Counted from the stretch's first letter, positions 42,769 to 53,680 are shown. The stretch: DNA of 64,000 bases from Xiphydria camelus (GCA_963678675.1 OY783200.1:13954889-14018888); one strand, 5' to 3'. Numbers and translations: made by a program. Notes: generated by a model not told the origin, from the letters alone.

Positions 42769-43240
42769 CAGGGTGAGTCGGGAAGAACGGACTAAACTCC
42801 AGGAGTGTATTCTAATCAAGAAAATAATGTAAAAAAACTCATATGTTCTTAACCGATTTTCATTTGTTTTTAAGTTAAAGCGTAATTAATAATTAATAAT
42901 GTTACGACATGATGATTATTATTTATCCACCTACAAAATTTCATACGTTTAGCATAATCTTCCGGTTGTAGGTGCTGTACTCTCTATCTATGGTACAGAC
43001 GCCTTGCTTGTGGCGTGTGGTTATTACTCTTTTTTGTGGAATACCCAATTGAGAGAGAGTACCAATTCTTCGTGAGCTGGTCGTTGCATCTTCTTCTACT
43101 AGATCCAGAATATTTTCTATTTCTTCTAAACCTTGTCGAGTAGCTCGTTCAGATATTATGTTAGCACTGTAATTACGCTGCAACTTGAAAACAAATGAAT
43201 ATCGGATAAGGACATATGAGTTTTTTTACATTATGAGAGA
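42769..43240 (-). mobile_element. Mariner-type element, N-terminal transposase fragment, foldback ends
   Basis: Starts CAGGGTGAGTCGGGAAG after a TA. An inner block (ATGTAAAAAAACTCATATG ... CATTTGTTTT) near 42828-42880 is repeated inverted at 43183-43235. Between them the minus strand (43183-42941) encodes TRQGLEEIENILDLVEEDAT and SSRRIGTLSQLGIPQKRV, like the DNA-binding half of ant-type Tc1/mariner transposases. The right end is lost at the gypsy remnant. TIR style is close to that of the element at 39.2-40.2 kb. Confidence 0.6.
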
Positions 43241-43317
43241 AACTCTCATCACGCGCCTATTATACATTGGGAAGCTGACGCCTGGGCTGACGGGTTAAAT
43301 CTCGGCTTACAAAGAAA

Positions 43318-45720
43318 TTTTACGTGGATATATTCACAATTGTCGATATAAGCCAGTCTATCCTGGGGACCGATTATGTCGCCCATTTCGAACTGCTGGT
43401 GGACGCCAAGAACCGCCGGTTAGTGAACGGTAAGGTAGTTGCAAGTGACAGGAGTCCCGGCGCAGGGTACTCACAGGCAGCCATTACAACCATCAACTCT
43501 GGCGAAGAGCCTCGAGATATCATGGAATTCTTGCGGATTTCCTCTGGCTAATGCGGTCTCTGGGTACAACATGAGAGAGTGGATACTTCACTCAACATCA
43601 TATGACTACCATAACAGGACCTCCGGTATCGGCCAAGCCGAGACGTCTGGCTCCGGGTAAGTTTAGAGCAGCGGAAAAAGAGTTCGACGACGAGATTGTA
43701 CGAACCGATATTGCACGACGTTCTAGCAGTTGTTGGTCATCTTCCCTGTACCTGGTGGTTAAGAAGAACAATAAGTAGAGGCCATGCTGGGACTATCGAG
43801 TCTTGAACGCAAGGACCGTGCCAGACTGCTAACCGGTGCCTCATATTGAACATTTTTCGGACAACACTGCCGGTAACAAATGCTTCCCAACCATCGATCT
43901 AATTAAGGCATAACATCAAATCCCGGTGGCACCTAAAATATACCCAAAATCGCTATTACCACTCCCTTCGGGCTATTCGAGTTTCCGTACATGACTTTTG
44001 AGTTAAGGAGTACACCAGACATTCCAAAGATCCATCAATGAGGTATTATGTGGGCTCGAACTCTGTTGCTGGTACATTGACAACACCTTCATGGCATTTC
44101 AGAATGAGAAAGAGCATAAGGATCATCTGCGCCAGCTTTTCGCCCGACATGACCAATATGGAATCATCAATAACTCGGCGAAGTGCCATATTGGGAAGAA
44201 GCAAGTCACCTTCTTTTGTTTCATCGTGTCAACCAACAGTATCAAACCCCTTGACACAAAGGTGACAGCTATTAGAGACTTCCCTCGGCCAACAACCGTC
44301 AATGAATTGCTACGTTTTCTCGGTATGATGAATTTCTACTGCCGTTTCATTTGAAATGCTGCAAGCTGCCACGCTCCTCTGAACTTAACACTCTAGGGAA
44401 ATGTAAAAGAAAACGACCCAATAACATGGTTCGAGGAAATGATTAAGGCACTCAATGGCAGCAAAGAAGGAATGGCGCAAGCCGCTATATTAGTCCACCC
44501 ACGTCAGACCGTACAATTAACAGTGCCCGTAGACGCCTCAGATTACGGCATTGGAACTTCCTTTATCAAATGACCGAGGAAGGATGGTAACCACTAGCAT
44601 TCTTCTCTAAAAAACTGAGCCCGGCATAAATGAAATACAGCGCATATGATCGGGAACTACTAGCGACATATCGCCTATACACAAGAAAAGTGACACAATT
44701 CAAAATTGATGTTTTTATATGAGAAGTCTTTAAAGTTTTTGCAAAACTATTAAACCCTTCCTACTGTTTAATCTGTAAAATATCTGGGTTTTTTAGTTAT
44801 AAAATGTAACATGTAGCTTTAAGTTGCATTCAGACACAAATTTTTGTATCTAAATCGAGAAAAGTAAATTTTTTGAGTTGTGTCACTTTTCTTGTGTATA
44901 AGCGATATGAAGTAGTCAAATATTTCAGACATATGATCGAGGGACGAAACTTTATAGTCTTCACAGACCACAAGCTATTCACTTTTGCCTTTCAGGCATC
45001 TCGAATATCTGAGACAGTTCACTACGGAAATACGTCACATAGTGTACAAGGAAAATGTCGTAGCTGACAGCCTGTCCCAAGTAGAAGGAATTTCGGCAAC
45101 TATACTTCTCGCAATTAGCGGAATCCCAAGTCACGGACAGTGAGTACGAAACAGCCATGCGAGGAGACTCGGCGCAGTCGGTGGAGAAATTCCGGGCACC
45201 AGAGACGGCAACTGATATATACTACGATACAACTTCGCAACCATCTAGACCTTTCGTCACGCAAGAGTTCAGAAAATAGATATTTGTGATATTCTGCATG
45301 GCCTGTCACTCCCATGGATACGGGTGATAAACGAAATTAGTTGCTCAGCGTTTTATATAGTCAGTCATCCGAAAGGATTGCAAGAGCTGGGTACGAGCGT
45401 GCATTCTCTCTCAGAAAGTGAAGATTATAAGGCATTCATCGGTACCCCTATCGGTCCCCGGCTCATCGGTGAGCCGAGATCCGTTCCAACGTTTCTATGG
45501 TCATTAACGAACTACTCTGGTAACCGTGCAGTCTTTCCGAAGGTTAATTCCGCGGGAGGAGCTTGTATGTCTTCTTTCCATGCTGCTCTCCTATAGAGAT
45601 CGGCTAAAACCAGCTGTTGACATAGCAGATACAGAGATAATGCAGCAAACCATTCCATGCAGACCATCACCAACAGAGGAAGTTGTCCCAGCTCAATGGG
45701 TATTTTTTCCGAACGCCGCA
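43318..45720 (+). pseudogene. Ty3/gypsy retrotransposon pol remnant
   Basis: Frames with many stops and shifts follow the order of gypsy pol. Protease end: DIFTIVDISQSILGTDYVAH. Linker and RT: PPVSAKPRRLAPG, SSCWSSSLYLVVKKNNK, CWDYRVLNARTVPD, a KLDL-like region, GYIDNTFMAFQNEKEHKDHL (in place of the YIDD box region), DFPRPTTVNELLRFLGMMNF. RNase H: VDASDYGIGTSF, MKYSAYDRELLATYR, then a 221-bp insertion, then FIVFTDHKLFTFAF. A linker and faint integrase-region matches continue to about 45.7 kb. No LTR was recognised on either side. Long dead. Confidence 0.75.
44678..44898. mobile_element. 221-bp MITE inside gypsy RNase H
   Basis: Perfect inverted ends TACACAAGAAAAGTGACACA and TGTGTCACTTTTCTTGTGTA, flanked by TA. 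It interrupts the RNase H frame between ELLATYR and KRYEVVKYF, so the pre-insertion sequence can be read across it. The very good terminal match suggests it is younger than the gypsy copy. Confidence 0.85.
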
Positions 45721-46030
45721 CAGTGCTTTATCCAGTGGACAAAAATCAGATTTTTCTTTACGCGATATAGAAAAACTAATTCGTTGAAATCAAAAAGTAA
45801 TGCCCCTTATACCCACACCTATCCGTTTCTGAACAATTGAATCACCGTTGCCATGCAAATAAATAAAGAAAGACGCGTCACAGCGTAAACATTCTCGTCT
45901 CAACAGAATTACGAACTTCTTTTTAGAAATTATTTTAAATGAGTATGTAATCTACAAGGTAAGGGGATTTTTATTCACTTTATATAAATAAGAAAAGGGT
46001 TGACATACCGAAAAAAATATTCGTAAAACT
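45721..46030. repeat. Gap, ending in a piece of the 47-kb repeat
   Basis: No gene. From about 45955 (AAGGGGATTTTTATTCACTT) to 46032 it belongs to the repeat seen in several copies at 47.3-48.5 kb. Confidence 0.5.
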
Positions 46031-46032
46031 TA

Positions 46033-47262
46033 CCGTGGGTGGACCAGTTATTGACACTTTTTGGTTAGGGATTCACTTGAATCTACAATTAAATATTATG
46101 TTCTGTATCAAAATAATTTGTTTTCTTTATAAAAATAAACTTTAGACTCTTCGGCATCTAACAAACAGTCAAAAATATTCAAAAAATTAATCCAAATAAT
46201 TAATATTACATAAATAAATATTTGTCTCAAGTGGATGAGTTTATGACAGGGGCAAAACTGAAGTGGATGTATTTCTGGCATCAAGTGCGCTAGTTTTTGA
46301 CAATAGGTCGCGCGTGTTGATTTATCATTATAAATTATTATAAACGATTAAATTTACTTACTAAATAATTAAAATAACTTATTTCATATAAAAATACAAA
46401 TTTGTTTTTTTTTGGCGTAATATTTTCATTCTCTGACATATAGCTTGTTAATGGCAGCGAATAATTGTGATAGTCATATTGATCTTATTAATTCAAATTT
46501 TCAAGGCTCATTTATTATTTCTTGTTTAATTTCTTTGGCAATGCTCAGTGACTTCTTTGTTATCTTTTTCTAGAATTAATAGAAAGTCCTGCCTTCACTG
46601 CTATTAATGCCGCTTATAACTCGATTTCAGAGTGTAGGTACTTTCCTGTGGTTTTTTTGTGGTGCATTTTACCCCCGAGAGAAAAAATATATATATTATT
46701 TTTTCCTAATTAAAATGAGAGAGCATATGTACTTTCATAGGCAAAATGATTTTAATTGCAAAGTGTTGAATAGGTACTTGAGAAATGAAGTGAGGTTAGG
46801 AAATTGACGGGTAAACCGGTGTCACAAATAGGAACATAGCAGCTTATACAGGATACATTATTGACACCCCAATTTTTTTATTAAATAAATTTGTATTTAA
46901 TTTTTTTATCATTTCAATTAATAAATTAACTTACTATTTTTCTACAAGAATAATTTTTATTTATATTTAATACCTACATTTTGTCAAAATTAAGAGAAAA
47001 AACTGAGATCGAATTTTCACACCATTATTGTAGATGGCCGACGCAGGCGAGCTGACACCAGCCCGCACATCCTTGAAAACTTGATTTAATTATATTGGTC
47101 TATTGTCAAGCGATGATTTTACGCGAGAAAAGACACAAGATCCTGTAGTATGCGCACCAAATTCTTTTTCTATGTTTTTAAAACGAAATTTCGCTCAAAT
47201 TACTGAAAATGCGCCTTACCTGTCAGTAACTAGCGCATTGTCAATAACTAGTCCACCCACGG
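46033..47262. mobile_element. 1,230-bp DNA element with TA duplication
   Basis: Ends CCGTGGGTGGACCAGTTATT and AATAACTAGTCCACCCACGG, with TA at 46031-46032 and 47263-47264. The flanks join to AAAACTTATATTTCTTATG, which is exactly the uninterrupted sequence of other copies of the surrounding repeat (for example, inverted, at 47775-47795), so the empty site is visible in the same window. Short frames inside show no transposase motif; possibly a non-autonomous Tc1/mariner-type element. GTGGA and TTGACA motifs recur near the ends. Confidence 0.8.
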
Positions 47263-48500
47263 TATATTTCTTATGTTTTTACACATATGATGGCGGAGGC
47301 TTTTTCTCAAAAAGTTCCAAAAACCTCCTTTTCAGTTTAGTATTTTATTAAAGCTTGTACATTCCTCTTAATACCTATATATCGTTTTATTTGCTCAGGG
47401 CTGCTCAAACCACAAACTATAGATATTTTCGTTATGAGGGCGCGAAACGCCCGATAAGAAATATAAGTTTTACGAATATTTTTTTCGGTGTGTCAACCTT
47501 TTTCTTATTTATATAAAGTGAGCCCCCAACACCCCGCCTCGAACCCCGTCAACCTCATATTTGACACTTAGTGACAAAAAATAGAATTCGTCATTCGGGC
47601 GTTTCGCGCCCTCATAACGAAAATATCTATAGTTTGGTTTGAGTAGCCCTGAGCAAATAAAACGATATATAGGTATTAAGAGGAATGTACAAGCTTTAAT
47701 AAAATACTAAACTGAAAAGGAGGTTTTTCGAATTTTTTGAGAAATAGCCTCCGCAATCATATGTGCAAAAACATAAGAAATATAAGTTTTACGAATATTT
47801 TTTTCGGTATGTCAACCCTTTTCTTGTTTATATAAAGTGAGCCTCCCAACACCCCGCCTCGAACCCCGTCATCCTCGTATTTGAGACTTAGTGACAAAAA
47901 ATAGAATTCGTCATTCGGGCGTTTCGCTCCCTCATAACGAAAATATCTATAGTTTGGTTTGAGCAGCCCTGAGCAAATAAAACGATATATAGATATTAAG
48001 ATGAATGTACAAGCTTTAATAAAATACTAAACTGAAAAGGAGGTTTTTCGAATTTTTTGAGAAATAGCTTCCGCAATCATATTTGTAAAAACATAAGAAA
48101 TATAAGTTTTATGAATATTTTTTTCGGTATGTCAACCCTTTTCTTATTTATAAAGTGAATAAAAATCCACTTACCTTGTAGATTACATACACATTTAAAG
48201 CTCTCTCCCCCACCCATCACAAACAAAAATCTCATAAGTATTTTAAAAAAATATTCGTAAAACTTATATTTCTTATATTTTTACACGTACGATTGCGGAG
48301 ACTATTTCTTAAAAAGTTCCAAAAACCTCTTTTTTAGTTTAGTATTTTATTAAAGCTTGTACATTCCTCTTAATACCTATATATCGTTTTATTTGCTCAG
48401 GGCTGCTCAACTATAGATATTTTCATTATGAGGGCGCGAAACGCCCGAATGACGAATTCTATTTTTTGTCACTAAGTGTCAAATACGAGGTTGACGGGGT
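47263..48500. repeat. Inverted and tandem repeat array, about 335-bp units
   Basis: Four copies of the same unit in the order forward, reverse, reverse, forward: markers CTATAGATATTTTCGTTATGA at 47420 and 48410 (forward) and TCATAACGAAAATATCTATA at 47613 and 47933 (reverse). Contains GTTTCGCGCCC and TTTGACACTTAGTGACAAAA. A related 285-bp segment is inserted in the mariner pseudogene at 58.95 kb. No coding sequence. Confidence 0.75.
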
Positions 48501-48675
48501 TCAAGGCGGGGTTTTGGCGGGGGTTTGCCCCCTCCCCCCAACACCCCATTACAAACAAACAAATCATAAGTATTTTTTAAAGTAAAAAGAAATAAATAAA
48601 CAAACAAACAAAGAACTTTAGAACAAAATTGAAATGTTTGTATAAGTTTGAATTTTTGCAAATATAACCATATTC

Positions 48676-48945
48676 AGCGACCCAAGAAATCCCCCTATAC
48701 CAAATTTGGCATGAATCCGTCGATTTTCGAAAATCTCGTCCGCCATATTGGATCCGCCATTTTCAATTTTTGAAATCTGACTTCAGATTCGTGATCAGCG
48801 TCCCAAAAAACCCCCCTATACCAAATTTGGCATGAATTCGTCGATTGTCGAAAATCTCGTCCGCTATATTGTATCCGCCATCTTGAATTTTTGAAATCTG
48901 ACTTCAGATTCGTGATCAGCGATCCAAAAAACCTCCTTAACAATC
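48676..48945. repeat. 121-bp repeat, about 2.2 units
   Basis: Same unit as at 22831-23035 (CCAAATTTGGCATGAATCCG, ATATTGGATCCGCCATTTT, GTGATCAGCG), with GTGATCAGC at 48791 and 48912, again 121 bp apart. Some units carry ATATTGTATCC. Confidence 0.8.
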
Positions 48946-49004
48946 ATTTATTTACTGTTTGATTAACCGTCAAGAGGAATTTCTATTTTTGTCCACTCTC
49001 CCAT

Positions 49005-49392
49005 ACCGTATGTATCATCCCGAATTAAACAAGCAGAGATACCGACATTTTGTCGAAACTTCACCGACGGTCAAGAATTTTATAGTTAGAGTTGGCTTGA
49101 GAAGAGTGCGCTGTGTGTGCTGCGTGAGAGCGAAAAGTGTCAAACGTCTGATTTCCCGATAGCTTTTAATTCAAGAGATCGAAGTGTTTCGTCTATTATT
49201 CAATACTTCGATTTTCCGAATTGACAGCTATCGGGAAATCAGACGTTTGACACTTTTCGCTTTCACGCAGCACACACAGCGCACTCTTCTCAAGCCAACT
49301 CTAACTATAAAATTCTGTACCGTCGGTAAAGTTTCGGCAATGTCGGTATATCTGCTTGTTTAATTCGGGATGATACATACGGTATACCGGGG
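49005..49392. repeat. Foldback of repeat family 1
   Basis: Arms of about 180 bp: ATACCGTATGTATCATCCCG on the left pairs with CGGGATGATACATACGGTAT on the right, and AAAAGTGTCAAACGTCTGAT with ATCAGACGTTTGACACTTTT near the centre. The centre carries the TTCGAT/CCGAATTGACAG motif of the family seen at 0.4-6.6 kb, so those copies are probably halves of this structure. Confidence 0.8.
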
Positions 49393-49585
49393 AGCACTGT
49401 GCGCCGGGTGCGATTTTCAGACCAATTGGGGGTAACCATCTAGTAGTAATGTGAAACACTTAGCAGGAAAGACACTGATAGCGTCGCGTTTTGAAAACAA
49501 AAAAAGATCCTTAATCGACTCCAGATCCTGCACGACGTGGCTCTCGGTGAAAAGAATTCTCGCAGTATATGAATTAACAAACGTA

Positions 49586-50237
49586 CTGTAAGACCCCGCT
49601 TTACGCTGCTCCGCTTAACGCTGTTTCAGTATTACGCGGTAGTATTTGGATTCCCCGAAATCGCACACGGTATTGGCATTTGTTGTATATGTGTGCAAAT
49701 GAAGCAGGCATGTGCACGAAGATGACGAAGTTAGCGTTTCTGAAGATGAAGAGCAAAAACAACTTTCAACGAATTTTCTAACAAAAAGTTTAGCCACTAT
49801 AACGGAAATGATGGATCAGTTTGTACAAAAAGATTTAAATTTTGATAGAAGTTCAAAGGCAAGGCGAAGTGTCATTGATGCGTTGTCTTGCTATCGACAA
49901 CTGCTTGCTGAACGAAACAGAAAAAGACAAACGACTTTAGATGACTTGTCACAAAGATGACATCTTTACTCCAACTTTGTTTGATTTTCATGAACGTTTT
50001 ATGAATAAAAATGGATATTAGGAATAGATAAGTCTATAATTGACGTAATAAAAAACTCTTTAACAATAAATGTTACAAAATAAAACTAAAAAAGAACTGA
50101 TAAATTTTTTAAATCTTTGTTCCGTTTCACTTATCTCCATTAAGTATTTACGCGTTGAGATGACCTCGTTTAGCGCTGTGTCGTTTAGTGCTGGAACTTC
50201 TTGAAACGTATCCCCCGCGTTAAGCGGGATCTTACTG
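49586..50237 (+). mobile_element. pogo/Tigger-type internal-deletion element
   Basis: Ends CTGTAAGACCCCGCTTTACG and CGTTAAGCGGGATCTTACTG, TA on both sides (49584-49585; 50238-50239). 652 bp. Holds only the last part of a transposase. A second, different family from the element at 16.3 kb. Confidence 0.8.
49712..49960 (+). pseudogene. pogo/Tigger transposase C-terminal tail
   Basis: Frame of 82 codons: acidic start (HEDDEVSVSEDEEQ), then FVQKDLNFDRSSKARRSVID, ALSCYRQLLAERNRKRQTTL. The SSKxRRxVxxALSCYxxL..KKRQ.TL pattern is the usual end of Tigger-type transposases. No DDE or helix-turn-helix part. Frame is open to the natural stop. Confidence 0.6.
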
Positions 50238-50271
50238 TAGTATAAAAGGGACTATGGTGAACGATTCTGAC

Positions 50272-51228
50272 ATACAACGGTGGTCTGATAAGTTTCCGAC
50301 CACAACATGATGGCAGCACTCGTAAACGACAGCTGGGGAATGTGTTCGTGCCTCTTTTAATATGTATTCACCAAAATTTCAGCCATTTTGGACGCGCAGT
50401 TGTTGTTTGACAATCGTTTGAGTCAGTCGATGTGAGTGTTTTGGTGAAAATGGTGTAGCGACATGCTACATTAATTAGCTGGAATTTCCCTGTGACAGAT
50501 TTAGAGATTCCTTGTAAATTAGATCGTCAGAAATTCCCCGAGCCGCACAATAGCATTTACAGCACTAAGGAATGCACGAACTTGTTAGCGGACCCGGAAC
50601 GTCGGACCTTTGGGGTGACAGGACTAATTACCTTAGTCGTGACGTCTTTTCCCAGTCAATGCATCGCGCTGGTTTTTTTTTCACAAAAGTAGCGGCACTC
50701 CAATATAGTTGAAGTTATATTGAGGCCGCTTGGCGGAAACAGTTCAGTTCGTTCCCGACTACGAAGTCTAATCGAGTATCGATGCCCGATAATCTCCTCC
50801 TGCACTGTCAGGCGTTGGAGTGTGATTGAAAGTGGGTTGAATAAAGTTCGTTGCTGAATATCTCGTAACCTGAATTCATTCAACCCACAATGAAAGAAAT
50901 CGAGTATCGAGCTTTTGACATGTACTCACCAAAATGTCAGCCATTTTGGACGCGTAGTTGTTGTTTGACAATCGTTTGAGTCAGACGATGTGAGTGCTTT
51001 GGTGAAAATGGAAAAATCACACTTCGATACCTCGATGCTCGACTTTTTCCATTTTTACCAAAACACTCATCGACTGACTCAAACGATTGTCAAACAACAA
51101 CTGCGCATCCAAAATGGCTGAAATTTTGGTGAGGTCATGTGAAAAGATGCACGAACACATTCCCCAGCTGTCGTTGACGAGTGCTGCCATTTTCATGTTG
51201 AGGTCGGAAACTTATCAGACCACCTGTG
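50272..51228. mobile_element. mariner-derived foldback MITE
   Basis: GGTGGTCTGATAAGTTTCCG at the left end and CGGAAACTTATCAGACCACC at the right. Next to each end an inverted block (CAAACAACAACTGCGC / GCGCAGTTGTTGTTTG) is followed by the start of a mariner ORF: MEKSHF..., MEKVEHR... and MKEIEYRA. Only the 5' UTR and first codons of the transposase are kept. A solo LTR is inserted at its second codon. Confidence 0.7.
50455..50889 (+). mobile_element. Solo LTR inserted at the mariner start codon
   Basis: Begins TGTAGCGACATGC, ends CATTCAACCCACA; GGTTGAATAAAGTTCG near 50838 gives a polyadenylation signal. The flanks ATGG (50451-50454) and ATGA (50890-50893) fit a 4-bp duplication with one later change, and the sequence across it (AAAATGG / ATGAAAGAAATCGAG) restores the mariner start. 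Confidence 0.6.
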
Positions 51229-51239
51229 CATATCATGTT

Positions 51240-51850
51240 TTGCCCCAAAAGTACGGCAAGACAGTGTCGACGGGAAAGGCGGAATTGCCCCTTGGCAAGG
51301 AGGTGGATACGGGGGGAGGGGGTAGCCTCCCTCCCCTAATTCGTCGGATCCATGACCAGAGCCGTTTAGAGCAACTTTTGACCCGCCGTCAATCCAAATA
51401 CAACCGGCACCTCCGGCTCCGAAAGCACGGCCTAGATCCCTCCTACCGCATTTTCGAGGCGTATCGACACCGATGCGAGCGATATCACCACTGCCCTCAC
51501 AACTTTAGAGGTGGCCAATACCCCTCCCTAAATGTAGGGGGTATCACCACCACCGAGGCCGGTTCCGCCACTGCCATTATCACCGTCGAAAAGCCGATCG
51601 TTGTCTCCCTCGCCATGACGATTAGGAGAGTTATTACTAAAGAGGCAGTGGGACCCCTTACTGCCCAGACCACTACCTCCGCCATCCAAAAAGGAGCCTG
51701 GGTTTAAAGTATTAGCCATCCCCGCCAAGTACGGCGAAGCGAAGCCGGGGATAGTTTGGCAACTGATCCTGATCGACATTCCCCCCATCGATAAGGTGCG
51801 GAATCCCTGATTGCCCAAGACACCGCGATTGTGCCGCCCCATCAGCTAGA
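51240..51850 (-). other. GC-rich block with Gly-rich frames, unidentified
   Basis: GC content is visibly higher than around it. Minus-strand frames are open and Gly-rich: SFLDGGGSGLGSKGSHCLFS and GEGDNDRLFDGDNGSGGTGL (51842-51528), and a second, in another frame, with CGRRDLGRAFGAGGAGCIWI and DGGSKVALNGSGHGSDELGE (about 51505-51250). A plus-strand frame is open too, so composition alone may explain this. No splice borders or known domain. Confidence 0.25.
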
Positions 51851-51989
51851 AACCGCGAAATATTAGTTTTTAAGACCGCAAATAGTGTAAGATAGATTAT
51901 AAAATTGCATTTTACTACTATAGACTCTATAAGTACATATTCTCTCCACAAATCCCTGTAGCGTTGTCATTGGCAAAGGGGTACTGTAG

Positions 51990-52165
51990 CGGTCGCACTG
52001 TGAGTGATACATATAAGGTGCGAGCGACGTGCGCGCGCATACATACACACACACACAGATTGAGAGAGAGGGTGAGGGAGAGGGGGATAGGGGTGAGATA
52101 GAGTGAGGGAGAGGAAGAAGGACAGGGGTAAAGGAGGAGAGAGAGAGAGATTGATTGATTGATTG
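51990..52165. repeat. CA- and GA-rich simple sequence
   Basis: CACACACACA near 52040 followed by GAGAGAGGGTGAGGGAGAGG and GAGAGAGAGAGA to about 52150, then ATTGATTGATTGATTGATGA. Forms the 3' flank of the LINE fragment below. Confidence 0.75.
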
Positions 52166-53240
52166 ATGATAATGTTTATTGCCCATGGTTGAGCAAAAGT
52201 TTGCAGTATGACTGCATGTACAGCGTGAATAAAAATAAAAATAGTGGATTAAGTAATAATAGTAATAAGATAAAATAATATAAAATAATATAAAATAAAA
52301 TAAAATGAGATAAAATAAGATAAAAATGAAAATATGAAATCGAATAAACTCAAATAAAGAAAAATAATATAATAATAGTGATAATAATAATAATACGTTC
52401 AACTCCCTGCTGCACAGACAGCAGTAAGGAGAGATATTTATTTATGGGGTGCATTGTCCGTGGCGATGAGGGTAGAACTCGAGGCTGCTGCAGCGTTTTC
52501 CAGAGACATCAGTTGGGATTTGACCTTCGATTTGAACAGCGTATAGGAGGATGATGATCTCACGTCATCCGGGAGAGAATTCCATACATATGGAGCTGCG
52601 ACGGCAAAGGAGTGCAAGTAAGCATCAGTCCGGTATTTAGGTACAATTAGGCGGTCATCCGATTGTCCTCTCAGAGGTCGTCTTTCTACGCGGGCAAGCA
52701 GCATGTCTCTGAAGAAGGAGGGTGTGCCTAAACGAAGAGCAGAGTAAGTGAGACAAGCCACTGCCTGTTTCCTTACACCTTCTATCGAGAGTCGTCCAAG
52801 ATTTCTTCGATGAAGCGAGACAGAGGCATCACGTGGGAGATTGAGGATGTATCTCACTCCTTTGTTGATAAGCCTTTGAAGTTTGATGTCATTGGCAACA
52901 CCTGCGCCAAGGAGAACCACTGCGCAGTAATCCACATGCGGCATCACCAGAGCATTGACTAGTTTTTTCCGCATCTCCATGTCAGTGAAGTCACGAAGCT
53001 GCTGGAGTTTATAAATTGCACCGTTGACATTTGATGTGACTCTGGCAATGTGCTGGTGAAAAGTTAGCTTCGAGTCGAGGATAACTCCCAGGTTCTTAAC
53101 TGAAGAGACAAATGGAATGATATTGCTACTATCGCCGAGCGTAGGAAGTGCATCATGGTTGATTTGGTTGATCAGGCGATTATTGCCCAAGATGATGGCC
53201 TTGGTTTTGAGGAGGTTGAGTTGTAGCCGAGAGAGTAGTT
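52160..53240 (-). pseudogene. Non-LTR retrotransposon, C-terminal RT fragment
   Basis: The minus-strand frame from about 53240 to a stop at 52438 is intact and reads LNLLKTKAIILGNNRLINQI, VSSVKNLGVILDSKLTFHQH, MPHVDYCAVVLLGAG, LINKGVRYILNLPRDASVSL and AAPYVWNSLPDDVRSSSSYT LFK. This is the thumb and C-terminal region of LINE reverse transcriptases of the Jockey/CR1 group; the catalytic palm is lost. The 3' part (52435-52160) is an AT-rich tail. The visible start (PPLSFLPSPSLSSPP) is translated GA-repeat, not protein. Inserted in GA-rich repeat, so target duplication cannot be read. Confidence 0.8.
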
Positions 53241-53320
53241 GTAGAGAGAGAGAGAGATGGACAGAGTGGGAGAGAGGGGGAGAGGAGAGGGAAGGGGACG
53301 GAAGGAAAGAGAGGGGTGGC
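53240..53320. repeat. GA-rich simple sequence
   Basis: GAGAGAGAGAGATGGACAGAG and GGGAGAGAGGGGGAGAGGAG, purine-rich, joined to the 5' end of the LINE fragment. Same type as at 52.06-52.15 kb. Confidence 0.8.
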
Positions 53321-53329
53321 AACGTGCAT

Positions 53330-53670
53330 ACACAGCGCAGACTATCCGTTCACGAGTTGCGCGTGCAGATAGTAGAGGAATGGGGGCCCAGTTTCGGGTA
53401 TAAAAAGCCGTTACGAGAGCAAGCTGGCAGCAGTCAGGAACCACCACCTGGATGCCCGCTCCTCTCTCTTATACTGCGATACGCGGATCTCATCCTCGCC
53501 GTTGAAATACGTGGTACACATTCGTGGTACGTGGCTGGAATCCGCGGAATCCGCGTCCGATCGTTGAAATACGCAGCACCCACACCAGCTGCTGAAATGC
53601 GTGGTATTCTACCCAGCCACTGAAATATGTAGTATGCCCACTCTCGTTGCTGGACTACACGGTAATTTTT
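53330..53670 (+). promoter_or_regulatory. TATA-containing segment followed by degenerate repeats
   Basis: GGGTATAAAAAGCCGTT at about 53398 with GGCAGCAGTCAGG some 30 bp later has the layout of a TATA plus initiator promoter, as in many LTRs. The following 180 bp repeat the phrase TTGAAATACGTGGTA in four or five variants (53503, 53563, 53591, 53617). LTR fragment is possible; ends not found. Confidence 0.3.
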
Positions 53671-53680
53671 GTGTTACTAA

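Noticed and set aside
51863..52402. 179-codon minus-strand ORF rich in Tyr, Phe and Leu
   Set aside because: Translation of AT-rich LINE tail and CA/GA simple repeats.
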